Shown: positions 25,600 through 34,205 of the stretch, piece after piece
How the letters are laid out: each line of letters begins with the position of its first letter
Position numbering within the stretch: position 1 is the first letter of the stretch
From: Johnsonella sp.
Lineage (GTDB): Bacteria > Bacillota > Clostridia > Lachnospirales > Lachnospiraceae
Assembly: GCA_030529445.1 (NCBI GenBank)
Contig: JAUMWW010000010.1
Coordinates: 49,351-97,514 of the forward strand
Length of the DNA stretch: 48,164 bases
Direction of reading: 5' to 3'
Program-made: the position numbers and the translations under genes
The notes under the pieces: generated by a model
The model's database searches: none
What the model was told of the DNA's origin: nothing
Seen by the model: the letters and a program-made list of their open reading frames with translations, nothing else

Positions 25600-26487
25600 A
25601 TGGGACTGAAATATGAGAGCTTTCAAGAGCTGATAGAGGAAAATGAAAAGAGTAAAAAGAAGATATCGCAGATCGTATTGGAGGATCAGGCAAAAGAACT
25701 CGGACTGGGTACGCAGGAGCTGATCGAAGAAATGCGGGCAAGATATCGGATCATGCTGGAGGCAAAGGAGGAGGGTCTTAAGGAGGGCGTCAAATCGCTG
25801 AGCGGGCTGAGCGGAGGGGATGCATATAAGCTTTACCGCTCCTGCGGGGGGGCATCCGTATGCGGAGATGCGTTTACCGTATCGATCGCGATTGCAATGG
25901 CGGTGAGCGAGCATAACGCAGCGATGGGAAGAATCGTCGCGGCACCTACGGCAGGAAGCTGCGGGATACTTCCCGGAGTATTGATCGGAGCCGCTCATGC
26001 GCACGGATTCGGAGAGGACGAAATCGTCATGAGCATGTTTACCGCCTCCTTCGTGGGCATGCTGATTGCCAAAAAGTCGGGAATATCGGGGGCGCAGGGA
26101 GGATGCCAGGCGGAATGCGGCACGGCAAGCGCGATGGCTGCCGCCGCACTCTGCGAGCTTTTTGGGGGAGATGTGGAGAGCTGCGTGCATGCGGTGGCGA
26201 TCACGCTCAAAAACGTGCTCGGGCTCGTCTGCGATCCCGTAGCCGGTTTGGTGGAGGTACCCTGCATCAAGAGAAACGCATCCGGGGTTGCGACCGCATT
26301 GATGGCGGCGCAGCTTGCGCTTTCCGGAATAAAATCCGTCATTCCCGCGGATGAAACCGTGCTCGCCTTAAAAAGAGTCGGGGATATGATGAGCAGCAGC
26401 CTGAAAGAAACGGCGGAGGGGGGGCTTGCCGCAACGCCTACGGGAGCCTGCCTTTGCCAATGTATTTATAAAAAACACAATATGTAG
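25600..26487 (+). CDS. sdaAA: L-serine dehydratase, iron-sulfur-dependent, alpha subunit
   Basis: The catalytic Fe-S subunit, 295 residues. Visible motifs are SGGDAYKLY, AAPTAGSCGILPGVLIG, SGAQGGCQAECGTASAMAAAALCELFGG, and DPVAGLVEVPCIKRNASG; their cysteines are the candidate cluster ligands. The two-subunit type is typical of clostridia and is inactivated by oxygen. The last codons overlap the first NrdR box of the next operon (stop at 26485-26487). No terminator is seen between sdaAA and the nrdD promoter. Confidence 0.95.
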   Translation: MGLKYESFQELIEENEKSKKKISQIVLEDQAKELGLGTQELIEEMRARYRIMLEAKEEGLKEGVKSLSGLSGGDAYKLYRSCGGASVCGDAFTVSIAIAMAVSEHNAAMGRIVAAPTAGSCGILPGVLIGAAHAHGFGEDEIVMSMFTASFVGMLIAKKSGISGAQGGCQAECGTASAMAAAALCELFGGDVESCVHAVAITLKNVLGLVCDPVAGLVEVPCIKRNASGVATALMAAQLALSGIKSVIPADETVLALKRVGDMMSSSLKETAEGGLAATPTGACLCQCIYKKHNM

Positions 26488-26490
26488 TGC
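26475..26490. promoter_or_regulatory. NrdR box 1
   Basis: ACACAATATGTAGTGC matches the 16-bp NrdR consensus (acaCwAtATaTwGtgt) at nearly every position. It lies upstream of the -35 of the nrdD promoter and overlaps the sdaAA stop codon. Confidence 0.85.
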
Positions 26491-26497
26491 TATTTTC

Positions 26498-26526
26498 TTG
26501 ACCAAACACAATATGCCCTATATAAT
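26498..26526 (+). promoter_or_regulatory. Sigma-A promoter of nrdD
   Basis: TTGACC (26498-26503), a 17-nt spacer and a perfect TATAAT (26521-26526). The spacer is covered by the second NrdR box, so NrdR binding should block RNA polymerase. The transcript has a leader of roughly 115-120 nt with small hairpins; no known riboswitch core was recognised in it. Confidence 0.85.
26506..26521. promoter_or_regulatory. NrdR box 2
   Basis: ACACAATATGCCCTAT keeps the left half of the NrdR box and has a degenerate right half. It starts 31 bp after box 1, i.e. three helical turns, the usual spacing of NrdR tandem boxes. Confidence 0.75.
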
Positions 26527-26651
26527 AAAAAAAAGCCCTTCTGAGAAGAAGACGGACAGGCTTCGGGCACAGGATCGCTTTTGCGGCATGCCGGAAGGAG
26601 GAAAATCTCCGGAAACACGCCTGAAAATTTTACAAAATATGGGGTGAGAAG

Positions 26652-28820
26652 ATGAAAATCATTAAAAGAAACGGATCTGAGGTCGAGTTCGATATAGAAA
26701 AAATCAGAGCCGCGGTAAAAAAAGCCAACGCTGTGGTGGAAGAGGAAAAGAGACTGAGCGGGCAGCAGATCGAAGAAATTGCCGAGGAAGTAACCCGAAG
26801 CTGCATGGAAATGAGCAGAGCGGTAGGGGTGGAAGAGATTCAGGATATGGTTGAAAACCGCATCATGGGACATAGGGCCTATGAAGTGGCAAGAAAATAT
26901 ATTACTTACAGATATGTGCAGAGCCTTAAGCGTAAATCCAATACGACGGACGAGAAGATTCTTTCTCTGATCGAATGCGATAACGAGGAGGTAAGGCAGG
27001 AGAATTCAAATAAAAACCCGACGGTCAGCAGCGTGCAGAGAGACTATATGGCAGGAGAGGTTTCCAAGGATTTGACCGAAAGAATCCTTCTGCCTGCGGA
27101 TATCGTAGAGGCACATAAGAGCGGTATTTTGCATTTTCACGATTCGGACTATTTTGCCCAGCATATGCATAATTGCGATCTCGTGAATCTTGAGGATATG
27201 CTGCAAAACGGCACCGTTATTTCGGGCACCTGCATCGAGAAGCCGCATAGCTTTTCGACCGCCTGCAATATCGCAACCCAGATCATCGCACAGGTCGCTT
27301 CCAGCCAGTACGGAGGTCAGAGCATTTCGCTTGCGCATCTGGCTCCCTTTGTCGATGTCAGCAGAAAGAAGATCGAAGCCGAGCTCGACTCGGAGCTTTA
27401 CGGGCTGCCAATATCGAAGGAGCAAAAAGAGCAGATCGTCGATAAGAGACTCAGAAGAGAGATAACAAAAGGAGTGCAGACGATACAGTATCAGGTGGTC
27501 ACCCTGATGACGACCAACGGACAGGCGCCCTTCATTACGGTTTCGATGTATCTCAATGAGGCAAAGAACGAGAGAGAAAAAGAAGATCTCGCAATGGTAA
27601 TCGAGGAGATGATCCGGCAGAGATATCAGGGCGTGAAAAATGAGCAGGGCGTATGGATCACTCCCGCCTTCCCAAAGCTCATCTATGTTCTGGAAGAGGA
27701 CAATGTAAGACCGGGAACGAAGTACTATCATCTGACCAAGCTTGCCGCAAAATGCACCGCAAAAAGAATGGTGCCGGATTATATATCGGAAAAGAAAATG
27801 TTGGAATACAAGATCGACAAGACGGGAAGGGGGAACTGCTATACCTGCATGGGATGCAGAGCTTTCCTGACGCCTTATGTGGATGAGGAAGGACAGCCGA
27901 AGTATTACGGAAGATTCAACCAGGGCGTGGTAACGATCAATCTCGTCGACGTGGCGCTTTCCAGCGAGGGCAATGAAGAGAAGTTCTGGCGTATTTTTGA
28001 AGAGAGACTGGAACTTTGCCATAAGGCGCTGCGTGCAAGACATGAGAGACTGCTTGGCACGCCTTCGGATGTGGCTCCCATACTTTGGCAGTACGGAGCG
28101 CTTGCCCGACTGGAAAAGGGAGAGACGATCGATAAGCTTCTTTTCGGAGGCTATTCCACGATCAGCCTCGGTTATGCAGGGCTCTATGAATGCGTGAAGT
28201 ATATGAAGGGAAAGAGCCATACCGATGAGGAGGCAAAACCCTTTGCGCTGAGCGTGATGCAGAAGATGAACGATAAATGCGCGGAGTGGAAGGAGAAGGA
28301 AAACATCGATTACTCTCCGTACGGAACGCCGCTTGAATCCACAACCTATAAGTTTGCAAAATGCCTGCAAAAGAGGTTCGGCATCATACCGGGCATTACG
28401 GATAAGAATTATATTACGAACAGCTATCATGTTCATGTTTCGGAAAAAATAGATGCATTTACGAAGCTCAGCTTCGAGAGCGAATTCCAGAAGCTTTCGC
28501 CCGGAGGAGCGATCAGCTATGTGGAAGTTCCCAATATGCAGAATAATCTGGAGGCGGTGATGAGCCTGCTCGAGTATATTTATGATAATATCATGTATGC
28601 GGAGCTGAATACAAAATCGGATTACTGCCATGAATGCGGCTTCGACGGAGAGATGCATATCGGAGACAGCGACGGCAAGCTGATATGGGAATGCCCGAGA
28701 TGCAAGAACCGCGATCAGACAAAACTCAATGTCGCAAGAAGAACCTGCGGATATATCGGCACGCAGTTTTGGAATCAGGGAAGAACGCAGGAGATCAAAG
28801 ACAGGGTGATGCATTTATAA
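26652..28820 (+). CDS. nrdD: Anaerobic ribonucleoside-triphosphate reductase (class III)
   Basis: Makes deoxyribonucleotides from NTPs under anaerobic conditions using a glycyl radical. The 722 residues open with an ATP-cone (1-95, IKRNGSEVEFDIEKIRAAVKKA), the allosteric on/off site recognised with dATP. The catalytic barrel contains HFHDSDYFAQHMHNCDL and GRGNCYTCMGCRAFL. The C-terminus has the zinc site (CHECGF and CPRC) and the radical loop RRTCGYIG, where the Gly is the radical site set up by NrdG. Start: GGGGTGAGAAG precedes the ATG. It is controlled by the twin NrdR boxes upstream. Confidence 0.97.
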   Translation: MKIIKRNGSEVEFDIEKIRAAVKKANAVVEEEKRLSGQQIEEIAEEVTRSCMEMSRAVGVEEIQDMVENRIMGHRAYEVARKYITYRYVQSLKRKSNTTDEKILSLIECDNEEVRQENSNKNPTVSSVQRDYMAGEVSKDLTERILLPADIVEAHKSGILHFHDSDYFAQHMHNCDLVNLEDMLQNGTVISGTCIEKPHSFSTACNIATQIIAQVASSQYGGQSISLAHLAPFVDVSRKKIEAELDSELYGLPISKEQKEQIVDKRLRREITKGVQTIQYQVVTLMTTNGQAPFITVSMYLNEAKNEREKEDLAMVIEEMIRQRYQGVKNEQGVWITPAFPKLIYVLEEDNVRPGTKYYHLTKLAAKCTAKRMVPDYISEKKMLEYKIDKTGRGNCYTCMGCRAFLTPYVDEEGQPKYYGRFNQGVVTINLVDVALSSEGNEEKFWRIFEERLELCHKALRARHERLLGTPSDVAPILWQYGALARLEKGETIDKLLFGGYSTISLGYAGLYECVKYMKGKSHTDEEAKPFALSVMQKMNDKCAEWKEKENIDYSPYGTPLESTTYKFAKCLQKRFGIIPGITDKNYITNSYHVHVSEKIDAFTKLSFESEFQKLSPGGAISYVEVPNMQNNLEAVMSLLEYIYDNIMYAELNTKSDYCHECGFDGEMHIGDSDGKLIWECPRCKNRDQTKLNVARRTCGYIGTQFWNQGRTQEIKDRVMHL

Positions 28821-28890
28821 GAATCGGAGTGAAGGAAAAATTCCTTTGACTCGGGGAATAAATTTTGGTATTGGATGAAAGAAGAAAAAT

Positions 28891-28918
28891 GAGACTGCTC
28901 TGCCGGCGGTCTCTTTTT
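28891..28918 (+). terminator. Terminator-like hairpin between nrdD and nrdG
   Basis: GAGACTGC (28891-28898) pairs with GCGGTCTC (28906-28913), one G-T wobble, followed by TTTTT. Sitting inside the nrdD-nrdG unit, it would lower nrdG expression relative to nrdD. A further GCTTGC/GCAAGC hairpin follows at 28921-28948. Confidence 0.72.
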
Positions 28919-29001
28919 CGGCTTGCCGCGCCCTGTTGCAAAGCAAGCGGGAGAGCTGCGCTTATCCCGGAGAAGAGATGCAGAAGAAAGAGGGAAAAAA
29001 G

Positions 29002-29523
29002 ATGAAGTACGGAACAATCAAATACTGTGATATCGCAAACGGAACAGGGGTCAGAACCAGCCTCTTTGTATCGGGCTGCACCCATATGTGCAGGAATTGC
29101 TTTAACAGGGATTCATGGGATTTCGAATACGGAGAGGAGTTTACCCCCGCCGTTGAGAAAGAAATTCTCGACTCGATTGCTCCTTCTTATATCAGCGGAC
29201 TTTCGCTCCTGGGGGGAGAGCCGATGGAGCCGCAGAATCAGAGAGCCTTGATTTCTTTGGTCAGGGAGTTTAAGCGGCGCTATCCGCAAAAGACGATCTG
29301 GTGTTATAGCGGATATACCTATGAGAAAGACTTTCTTGCGGGGGGCAGGGCATATACCGAGGTCAGTGCCGAAATGCTCGATCTAATGGATATTATGGTG
29401 GACGGCAAATATATAGACGAACTCTATGATATCACGCTGAAATTCAGAGGCAGCAGCAACCAGCGCATCATAAACCTGAAGGAAAGCAGAAGAAAGGGAG
29501 AAATCGTTCTTTGGGAGGAATGA
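29002..29523 (+). CDS. nrdG: Anaerobic ribonucleotide reductase-activating protein
   Basis: A radical SAM enzyme that makes the glycyl radical on NrdD. The cluster motif CxxxCxxC is CTHMCRNC near residue 29. It also has SLLGGEPM and the SAM-binding WCYSGYT. I chose the ATG at 29002 because GAGGG lies just upstream and the protein then begins MKYGTIKYCDIANGTGVR like its relatives; an in-frame upstream ATG at 28936 would add 22 unrelated residues. The product has 173 residues. It is separated from nrdD by 181 nt including an internal terminator-like hairpin. Confidence 0.95.
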   Translation: MKYGTIKYCDIANGTGVRTSLFVSGCTHMCRNCFNRDSWDFEYGEEFTPAVEKEILDSIAPSYISGLSLLGGEPMEPQNQRALISLVREFKRRYPQKTIWCYSGYTYEKDFLAGGRAYTEVSAEMLDLMDIMVDGKYIDELYDITLKFRGSSNQRIINLKESRRKGEIVLWEE

Positions 29524-29545
29524 GCAGGAGATGATAAAGGTCTTA

Positions 29546-29574
29546 TTTACTCAAGTCCGGATTCGAGGTATAAT
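29546..29574 (+). promoter_or_regulatory. Putative promoter of trpS-luxS
   Basis: TTTACT (29546-29551), a 17-nt spacer and TATAAT (29569-29574), about 35 nt before the trpS ATG. The leader is too short for a T-box or trp attenuator. Confidence 0.7.
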
Positions 29575-29609
29575 AAGGCAAGAAATGACGAAAGGATTTG
29601 GTAGAGCAT

Positions 29610-30701
29610 ATGGATAAGATCATTCTTACCGGGGACAGGCCGACGGGAAAACTTCATGTAGGGCATTATGTGGGATCACTCAAGAGGAGAGTGGAGCTGC
29701 AAAATTCGGGAGAATATAAAAAGATACTGATTATGATAGCGGATGCGCAGGCGCTTACGGATAATATGGAAAATCCGGATAAAATCCGCCAAAACATTGT
29801 AGAAGTCACCTTGGATTATCTGAGCGTGGGCATAGATCCGGAAAAAACGGATATTTTTATACAGTCTCAGGTCGAGCAGCTCTACGAATTGAGCTTTTAC
29901 TATATGAATCTGGTCAGCGTGGCGAGGCTGCAGAGAAATCCGACGGTAAAGACGGAAATTCAGATGAGGAATTTTCAGGCTAGTATACCGGTGGGCTTTT
30001 TTACCTATCCGATCAGCCAGGCGGCGGATATCACGGCTTTTAAAGCGACGACGGTGCCGGTGGGAGAGGACCAGCTGCCGATGATAGAGCAGACGAGGGA
30101 GATCGTAAGGCGCTTCAATTCGATTTATCGTGAGGTATTGGTGGAGCCGGAAGCGCTGATTCCGCAGAATCAGGCATGTATGAGGCTGCCCGGAACGGAC
30201 GGAAAGGCGAAGATGAGCAAATCTCTGGGGAATTGTATTTATCTTTCGGACAGCGCGGAGGAAATGAGCGCAAGAATCAAGACGATGTATACCGATCCGC
30301 TGCATCTTAAGGTGAGCGATCCCGGGCATATAGAGGGCAATACGGTTTTTACCTATCTGGATGCATTCAGCAGACCGGAGCATTTTGAGCGCTATTGGAA
30401 AGAGTATTCCTGCTTGGATGAACTCAAGGAGCATTATCAAAGAGGCGGTCTGGGAGATGTGAAGGTAAAGCGCTTTTTAGAGGCGATCATGCAGGAGGAA
30501 TTTGAGCCGATCCGGAAAAGAAGGGCGGAGTATGAGAAAGATATTTCCGCAATTTACGAAATACTGAAAAAGGGAACAGAAAAGGCGAGAGAGATTGCCG
30601 CAAACACGCTTGATGAAGTGAAATCCGCGATGAGGATATCTTATTTCAAGGACGAGGAATGGATGCGTTCCCAGATCGAAAAATACCAGAGAAAGGAGTA
30701 G
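29610..30701 (+). CDS. trpS: Tryptophanyl-tRNA synthetase
   Basis: A class Ic synthetase charging tRNA-Trp, 363 residues. The HIGH motif is [12 protein letters not shown] (about 11-22) and the KMSKS loop is [10 protein letters not shown] near 200. It also has the tryptophan-pocket region [14 protein letters not shown] use the ATG at 29610 ([13 protein letters not shown]); an in-frame TTG at 29598 is possible but adds only four residues. The upstream ribosome site is poor (AAGGA is about 14 nt away). luxS follows after 25 nt. Confidence 0.95.
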   Translation: MDKIILTGDRPTGKLHVGHYVGSLKRRVELQNSGEYKKILIMIADAQALTDNMENPDKIRQNIVEVTLDYLSVGIDPEKTDIFIQSQVEQLYELSFYYMNLVSVARLQRNPTVKTEIQMRNFQASIPVGFFTYPISQAADITAFKATTVPVGEDQLPMIEQTREIVRRFNSIYREVLVEPEALIPQNQACMRLPGTDGKAKMSKSLGNCIYLSDSAEEMSARIKTMYTDPLHLKVSDPGHIEGNTVFTYLDAFSRPEHFERYWKEYSCLDELKEHYQRGGLGDVKVKRFLEAIMQEEFEPIRKRRAEYEKDISAIYEILKKGTEKAREIAANTLDEVKSAMRISYFKDEEWMRSQIEKYQRKE

Positions 30702-30726
30702 CAGGTCTTATCCTGCGTCGGAAAAC

Positions 30727-31206
30727 ATGGAAAAAATAGCGAGTTTTACCATCAATCACCTGAAGCTCCTTCCGGGCATCTATGTATCCCGAAGAGATAC
30801 CGTGGGAGAGACAACGATTACGAGCTTTGACCTGAGAATGACGAGACCGAATTTTGAGCCGGTGATGAATACGGCGGAGATTCATGCGATAGAGCATCTG
30901 GGCGCGGTTTTTTTGAGAAATCACCCCAAATACGGGGAGAAGATCATTTATTTCGGACCGATGGGATGCAGAACGGGGTTTTACCTGATTCTTGCGGGGG
31001 ATTACGAGTCCGCGCATATCGTAGATCTGATCAAGGAGGTCTTCGAGTTTATCCGGGACTTTGAGGGGGAGATCCCCGGAGCGAGCCCGGAGGAATGCGG
31101 AAATTATCTGGACATGAACCTGCCGATGGCAAAATATCTGGCAAAGAAATACTTGACCGAGGTCATCTATGTGATCAATGACCAGAGGCTGATTTATCAG
31201 GCATAG
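30727..31206 (+). CDS. luxS: S-ribosylhomocysteine lyase (autoinducer-2 synthase)
   Basis: Cleaves S-ribosylhomocysteine to homocysteine and DPD, the AI-2 precursor, recycling methyl-cycle products. The metal ligands H53 and H57 are in the HAIEH motif and C124 is in PEECGNY. Catalytic E56 lies in the same motif and C81 is in MGCRTGFY. The 159 residues are the normal length. It is downstream of trpS, an unusual partner, with a weak ribosome site (GTCGGAAAAC). No pfs/mtnN gene is nearby. Confidence 0.96.
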   Translation: MEKIASFTINHLKLLPGIYVSRRDTVGETTITSFDLRMTRPNFEPVMNTAEIHAIEHLGAVFLRNHPKYGEKIIYFGPMGCRTGFYLILAGDYESAHIVDLIKEVFEFIRDFEGEIPGASPEECGNYLDMNLPMAKYLAKKYLTEVIYVINDQRLIYQA

Positions 31207-31212
31207 AAAGAG

Positions 31213-31246
31213 GCGGGCTTTTACCGGGAATCCAGTGAAAGCCCGC
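31213..31246. terminator. Hairpin between converging luxS and phospholipase-like gene
   Basis: GCGGGCTTT (31213-31221) and AAAGCCCGC (31238-31246) form a 9-bp stem. It overlaps the last codons of the minus-strand gene. T-runs are short, so it is a weak bidirectional terminator candidate. Confidence 0.5.
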
Positions 31247-32204
31247 TATGATAGGAATAATTGCCCAATTCCTTGAGCAGCTTGTGAAAATCGCTTTTGT
31301 ACAATCCTTGAGAACGCCGGATTTCTTCATTGAGAAGATAAAATGCATCATGAGATTTGCTCAGGCTGAGCCGGAAGAGCTCGGGAAAGCTCTGGGTGGA
31401 AGCCAAGCTCCTGTCCCAGGGGTTGACCCAGACCTCATGATCGAGATTCAGGCTTTTTCGTGTATCCCAGAGCTTATCTCCGACGATGCGATGGGAGACG
31501 ATGGGACTTTTCAGAAAAATATTTTCCACCACACCGATATTGAATTTCTTTTTTCCGGTCGGGTCCGCCAAAGTCCTGCAGCCGAAACGCATCGCAAGAA
31601 TGGAACGGTGAACCATCGCCGGAGTAACCTGAAAATTATTTTCATAAGTAATCGGATAATAGGTTATATTGATGATTTTGGATAAAAAATCCGATATAAA
31701 CTGCATTTCAAAGCCGTTTAAGCATATCGTAGCCGCCTGATTGAATTCAGAGGGCTTTTTATTTTTGTATTTTTTTAAGAGTATGGCATCGAGATCGTTT
31801 TCCAGAGCGGCATGGAGCCCGTGCGTATAGTTGCTCGGAGCCTCGGGATTATGCTCGATTCTCCCGTATACATAAGGATGGCAGATATAATCTCCGATAT
31901 AATGCGAAATAAAACCGCTGATAAAGCTCAGCGCCTGTTCGCTTTTTTGCCTGGAATGCATATGACTGATTTCATTGAGGGCATTGGCAAAAAATGCATT
32001 CACATGGTGCTCATGCATATAAGAGCCGATATTGCGGTAATCCCTGTGGCGCACTAAGGGGACATTATAAAAAAACATATCCGGCCCCTGCAATCCGAGC
32101 TGATAAAGCCAGCGATACTTGGAGATAATGAGCTTGAGCCTGTTGTTCTCGAGGGCGTTATAGGTTCTCATCCCTAAAAGATAATGAGTGGTAAATCCCG
32201 GCAT
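31221..32204 (-). CDS. Zinc-dependent phospholipase C family protein
   Basis: A 327-residue member of the bacterial Zn-dependent phospholipase C-like family (PF00882). It opens with MPGFTTHYLLG, where H7 is a typical ligand. It also carries MHEHH (63-67), HYIGDYICHP with the HxxxDxxxH pattern (H101, D105, H109), and the family-typical LGLQGPDMFFY. There is no signal peptide, so it is probably cytoplasmic, unlike secreted clostridial toxins. Its substrate is not known. Start: AAAGGACGGAT precedes the ATG, with a promoter upstream. It converges on luxS. Confidence 0.85.
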   Translation of the reverse strand: MPGFTTHYLLGMRTYNALENNRLKLIISKYRWLYQLGLQGPDMFFYNVPLVRHRDYRNIGSYMHEHHVNAFFANALNEISHMHSRQKSEQALSFISGFISHYIGDYICHPYVYGRIEHNPEAPSNYTHGLHAALENDLDAILLKKYKNKKPSEFNQAATICLNGFEMQFISDFLSKIINITYYPITYENNFQVTPAMVHRSILAMRFGCRTLADPTGKKKFNIGVVENIFLKSPIVSHRIVGDKLWDTRKSLNLDHEVWVNPWDRSLASTQSFPELFRLSLSKSHDAFYLLNEEIRRSQGLYKSDFHKLLKELGNYSYHSGLSLDSR

Positions 32205-32258
32205 ATCCGTCCTTTCGTTGATTATGTGATAAAGCCTTGTATTTCAAACTACAAAGAT

Positions 32259-32287
32259 ATTATAGCGATTGGAAATATGAAAAACAA
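32259..32287 (-). promoter_or_regulatory. Putative promoter of the phospholipase-like gene
   Basis: Minus-strand TTGTTT (32282-32287), 17-nt spacer and a perfect TATAAT (32259-32264), about 55 nt before the start codon. Confidence 0.6.
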
Positions 32288-32424
32288 GGAAGAATAATGA
32301 GAATCTTATTTTTTATCATTGCAGGGAAACTCCCGCATGGCAAAGCGGTATTTTAAGGGCAAAACAAGGTCTAACCAATCAAAATGCACAAAAACTCATC
32401 GATAAATCTGTGCAAGATTACAAA

Positions 32425-32453
32425 TTGACAACAAGATATTATGATATTAGAAT
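32425..32453 (+). promoter_or_regulatory. Sigma-A promoter of the PfkB kinase gene
   Basis: TTGACA (32425-32430), 17-nt spacer and TAGAAT (32448-32453). The leader would be about 110 nt and would contain the palindrome at 32476-32504. Confidence 0.7.
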
Positions 32454-32475
32454 AGAAAAAACATAAAAATGACAT

Positions 32476-32504
32476 GAACTTTATATAATATATATATGAA
32501 GTTC
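32476..32504. promoter_or_regulatory. 29-bp AT-rich palindrome in the leader of the PfkB kinase gene
   Basis: GAACTT (32476-32481) and AAGTTC (32499-32504) flank a TATATA-type centre that is itself nearly self-complementary, with one mismatch over the whole length. It contains a TATAAT. It could be a repressor operator or an RNA hairpin. Upstream (32288-32424) nothing else recognisable is seen. Confidence 0.55.
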
Positions 32505-32572
32505 AAAGAAATATACAAATAAAAAAGCGTTTTAAAACATAAAAATCAAGAGACGGAAAGAGGGTAAGCGCA

Positions 32573-33448
32573 ATGTATGATACATTTATTTTGGGGCAGA
32601 TCTCCAAGGACATCAATATTGATTATGACGGAACCACCGTGCATGAGATAGGAGGAGCGGTGATCTACTCCGGTTTTGCGGCAGGAGCTATGGGGCATAA
32701 GACGGCGGTTCTTCCCAAGGGGAGCGCAAGCAGGGAGCAGGCGAAGCAGTATTTTGAAAAGGCGAGAAATGTAGATGTATATCCCGTTTTTTCCGCTACG
32801 GATACCTCGATTAAAAACGAGTACCATACGGCGGACAAGGAGAGAAGAACCTCGACGGAGATCTCCCGCATAGAGTCATATCAGATCAGCGATATTCCGG
32901 ATATCGAGGCTTCGATTTACCATGTTGCGGGTCTGATGTACGGCGATTTCGGAGAAGAGATTTTGGAATATGCCCATAAAAAGGCAAAGCTTGCGGTGGA
33001 TGTGCAGGGCTTGCTGCGTCATATGAATAAGGAGGGAATGTGCTATAAGGATTGGGAAAAGAAGCATGAGTATCTCCCGAGGATAGATTTCTTAAAGACG
33101 GATGCCGCGGAGGCACAGATTCTTACGGGAACGGAGAACAGAAGAAGAGCTGCGGCGATGCTTGCCGATTGGGGGGCAAAGGAGATTATGATTACCCATA
33201 ATACGGAGGTACTGATCTATAAAGACGGAAAGATTTATACCGAGCCGCTGAAGCCGCGCAACCTCAAAGGCAGGAGCGGAAGAGGGGATACCTGCTTCAG
33301 CACCTATATTACCGAGAGGCTGAACCGTGATATCGAAGAGGCTTTATTGACCGCAGCGGCGACGGTGAGTCTGAAAATGGAAAATCCGGGTCCTTTCATG
33401 GGAGGACGTTCGGATGTGGAGGAATATATCAGACAATTCTACAGATAA
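32573..33448 (+). CDS. PfkB-family carbohydrate or nucleoside kinase
   Basis: A ribokinase-like sugar kinase of 291 residues. The N-terminal substrate region is LGQISKDINIDYDG...EIGGAVIYSGFAAGAMGHKTAVLPKGS. The catalytic base/anion hole is GRSGRGDTCFS near residue 240, with the GxGD Asp present, though the usual G[AG]GD is RGD here. The sugar is not identifiable; no transporter or sugar operon lies beside it. GAGGGTAAGCGCA provides the ribosome site. MgtC follows within about 45 nt, so a shared transcript is likely. Confidence 0.85.
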   Translation: MYDTFILGQISKDINIDYDGTTVHEIGGAVIYSGFAAGAMGHKTAVLPKGSASREQAKQYFEKARNVDVYPVFSATDTSIKNEYHTADKERRTSTEISRIESYQISDIPDIEASIYHVAGLMYGDFGEEILEYAHKKAKLAVDVQGLLRHMNKEGMCYKDWEKKHEYLPRIDFLKTDAAEAQILTGTENRRRAAAMLADWGAKEIMITHNTEVLIYKDGKIYTEPLKPRNLKGRSGRGDTCFSTYITERLNRDIEEALLTAAATVSLKMENPGPFMGGRSDVEEYIRQFYR

Positions 33449-33493
33449 AAGAGAGTGCTTTTTGCATTGCTTGTTGAAAGAGGTGAGAAGGGA

Positions 33494-34186
33494 TTGGAAT
33501 TGTATTGGCTTGAATATTTACGAGAGCTGCATCTGCTCTCCATCGTTGTCAGAGTGGTTATGGCGATGCTGCTGGGAGGAATACTGGGAATAGAGCGGGG
33601 GAGAAAGAAGAGACCCGCCGGATTCAGAACCTATATGCTCGTTTGCCTCAGCTCCGCAATGGTAATGATGACCAACCAGTATGTAGTCGGATTGTACGGA
33701 ATGGGGGATCCGGTTCGTATGGGGTCACAGGTGATCAGCGGCATAGGATTTCTGGGAGCCGGAACGATTATCTTTACGGGAAGAAATCAGGTCAGGGGTA
33801 TTACGACGGCAGCAGGGCTTTGGTCTGCCGCCTGCGGAGGACTCGCCATCGGCATAGGATTTTATGAGGGTGCCGCCATCGGAGGATTTGCAGTTTATAT
33901 CATCATGTCGCTGATGCATTATCTGGATGAATTTATTCATAAGCATTCCAGCGTGATAGAGATTTATTCGGAGTTCGACGGAAAGGATAAGTTCAGCGAA
34001 TTCATGGAATATTTGAGGAGTCAGAAATTTGATATATCGGATGTGCAGATCAGCAAGAATAAATTTGCCAAGGGCACGCTCTGTGCGATTTTGACTCTGC
34101 ACAGTCTGGAAAAGCGAAGCGTCGCCGAGATGATGAGGATCATAAACGAAGGTCCGCAGAGCATAAATGTAGAAAAAATATCGTAA
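33494..34186 (+). CDS. MgtC/SapB family membrane protein
   Basis: The family pattern is clear: VVMAMLLGGILGIERGRKKRPAGFRTYMLVCLSSAMVMM, then RMGSQVISGIGFLGAGTI, and IRGITTAAGLWSAACGGLAIGIGFYEGA. Several membrane helices are followed by a cytoplasmic C-terminal ACT-like domain (about 150-230). The family is linked to Mg2+ limitation and acid tolerance. The frame opens at a GTG at 33455, but AAGAGGTGAG and AAGGGA point to a TTG start at 33494 (or 33500), which gives the normal family N-terminus. 230 residues are predicted. Confidence 0.88.
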   Translation: MELYWLEYLRELHLLSIVVRVVMAMLLGGILGIERGRKKRPAGFRTYMLVCLSSAMVMMTNQYVVGLYGMGDPVRMGSQVISGIGFLGAGTIIFTGRNQVRGITTAAGLWSAACGGLAIGIGFYEGAAIGGFAVYIIMSLMHYLDEFIHKHSSVIEIYSEFDGKDKFSEFMEYLRSQKFDISDVQISKNKFAKGTLCAILTLHSLEKRSVAEMMRIINEGPQSINVEKIS

Positions 34187-34205
34187 ACGACGGAGAAAAG
34201 AGGGA

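Noticed and set aside
26527-26651. Possible riboswitch in the nrdD leader
   Set aside because: Small hairpins exist, but no cobalamin-box or other known riboswitch core was found; NrdR boxes already explain regulation.
27006-28814. 602-codon antisense open frame over nrdD
   Set aside because: It is a shadow frame opposite a well-identified gene; codon composition and start context do not support it.
32281-32466. Open frame of about 61 codons between the divergent phospholipase-like and PfkB genes (ending RIEKT)
   Set aside because: The peptide has no ATG/GTG/TTG start with a ribosome site, overlaps the kinase promoter, and I recognise no family; it may be a remnant but cannot be supported.
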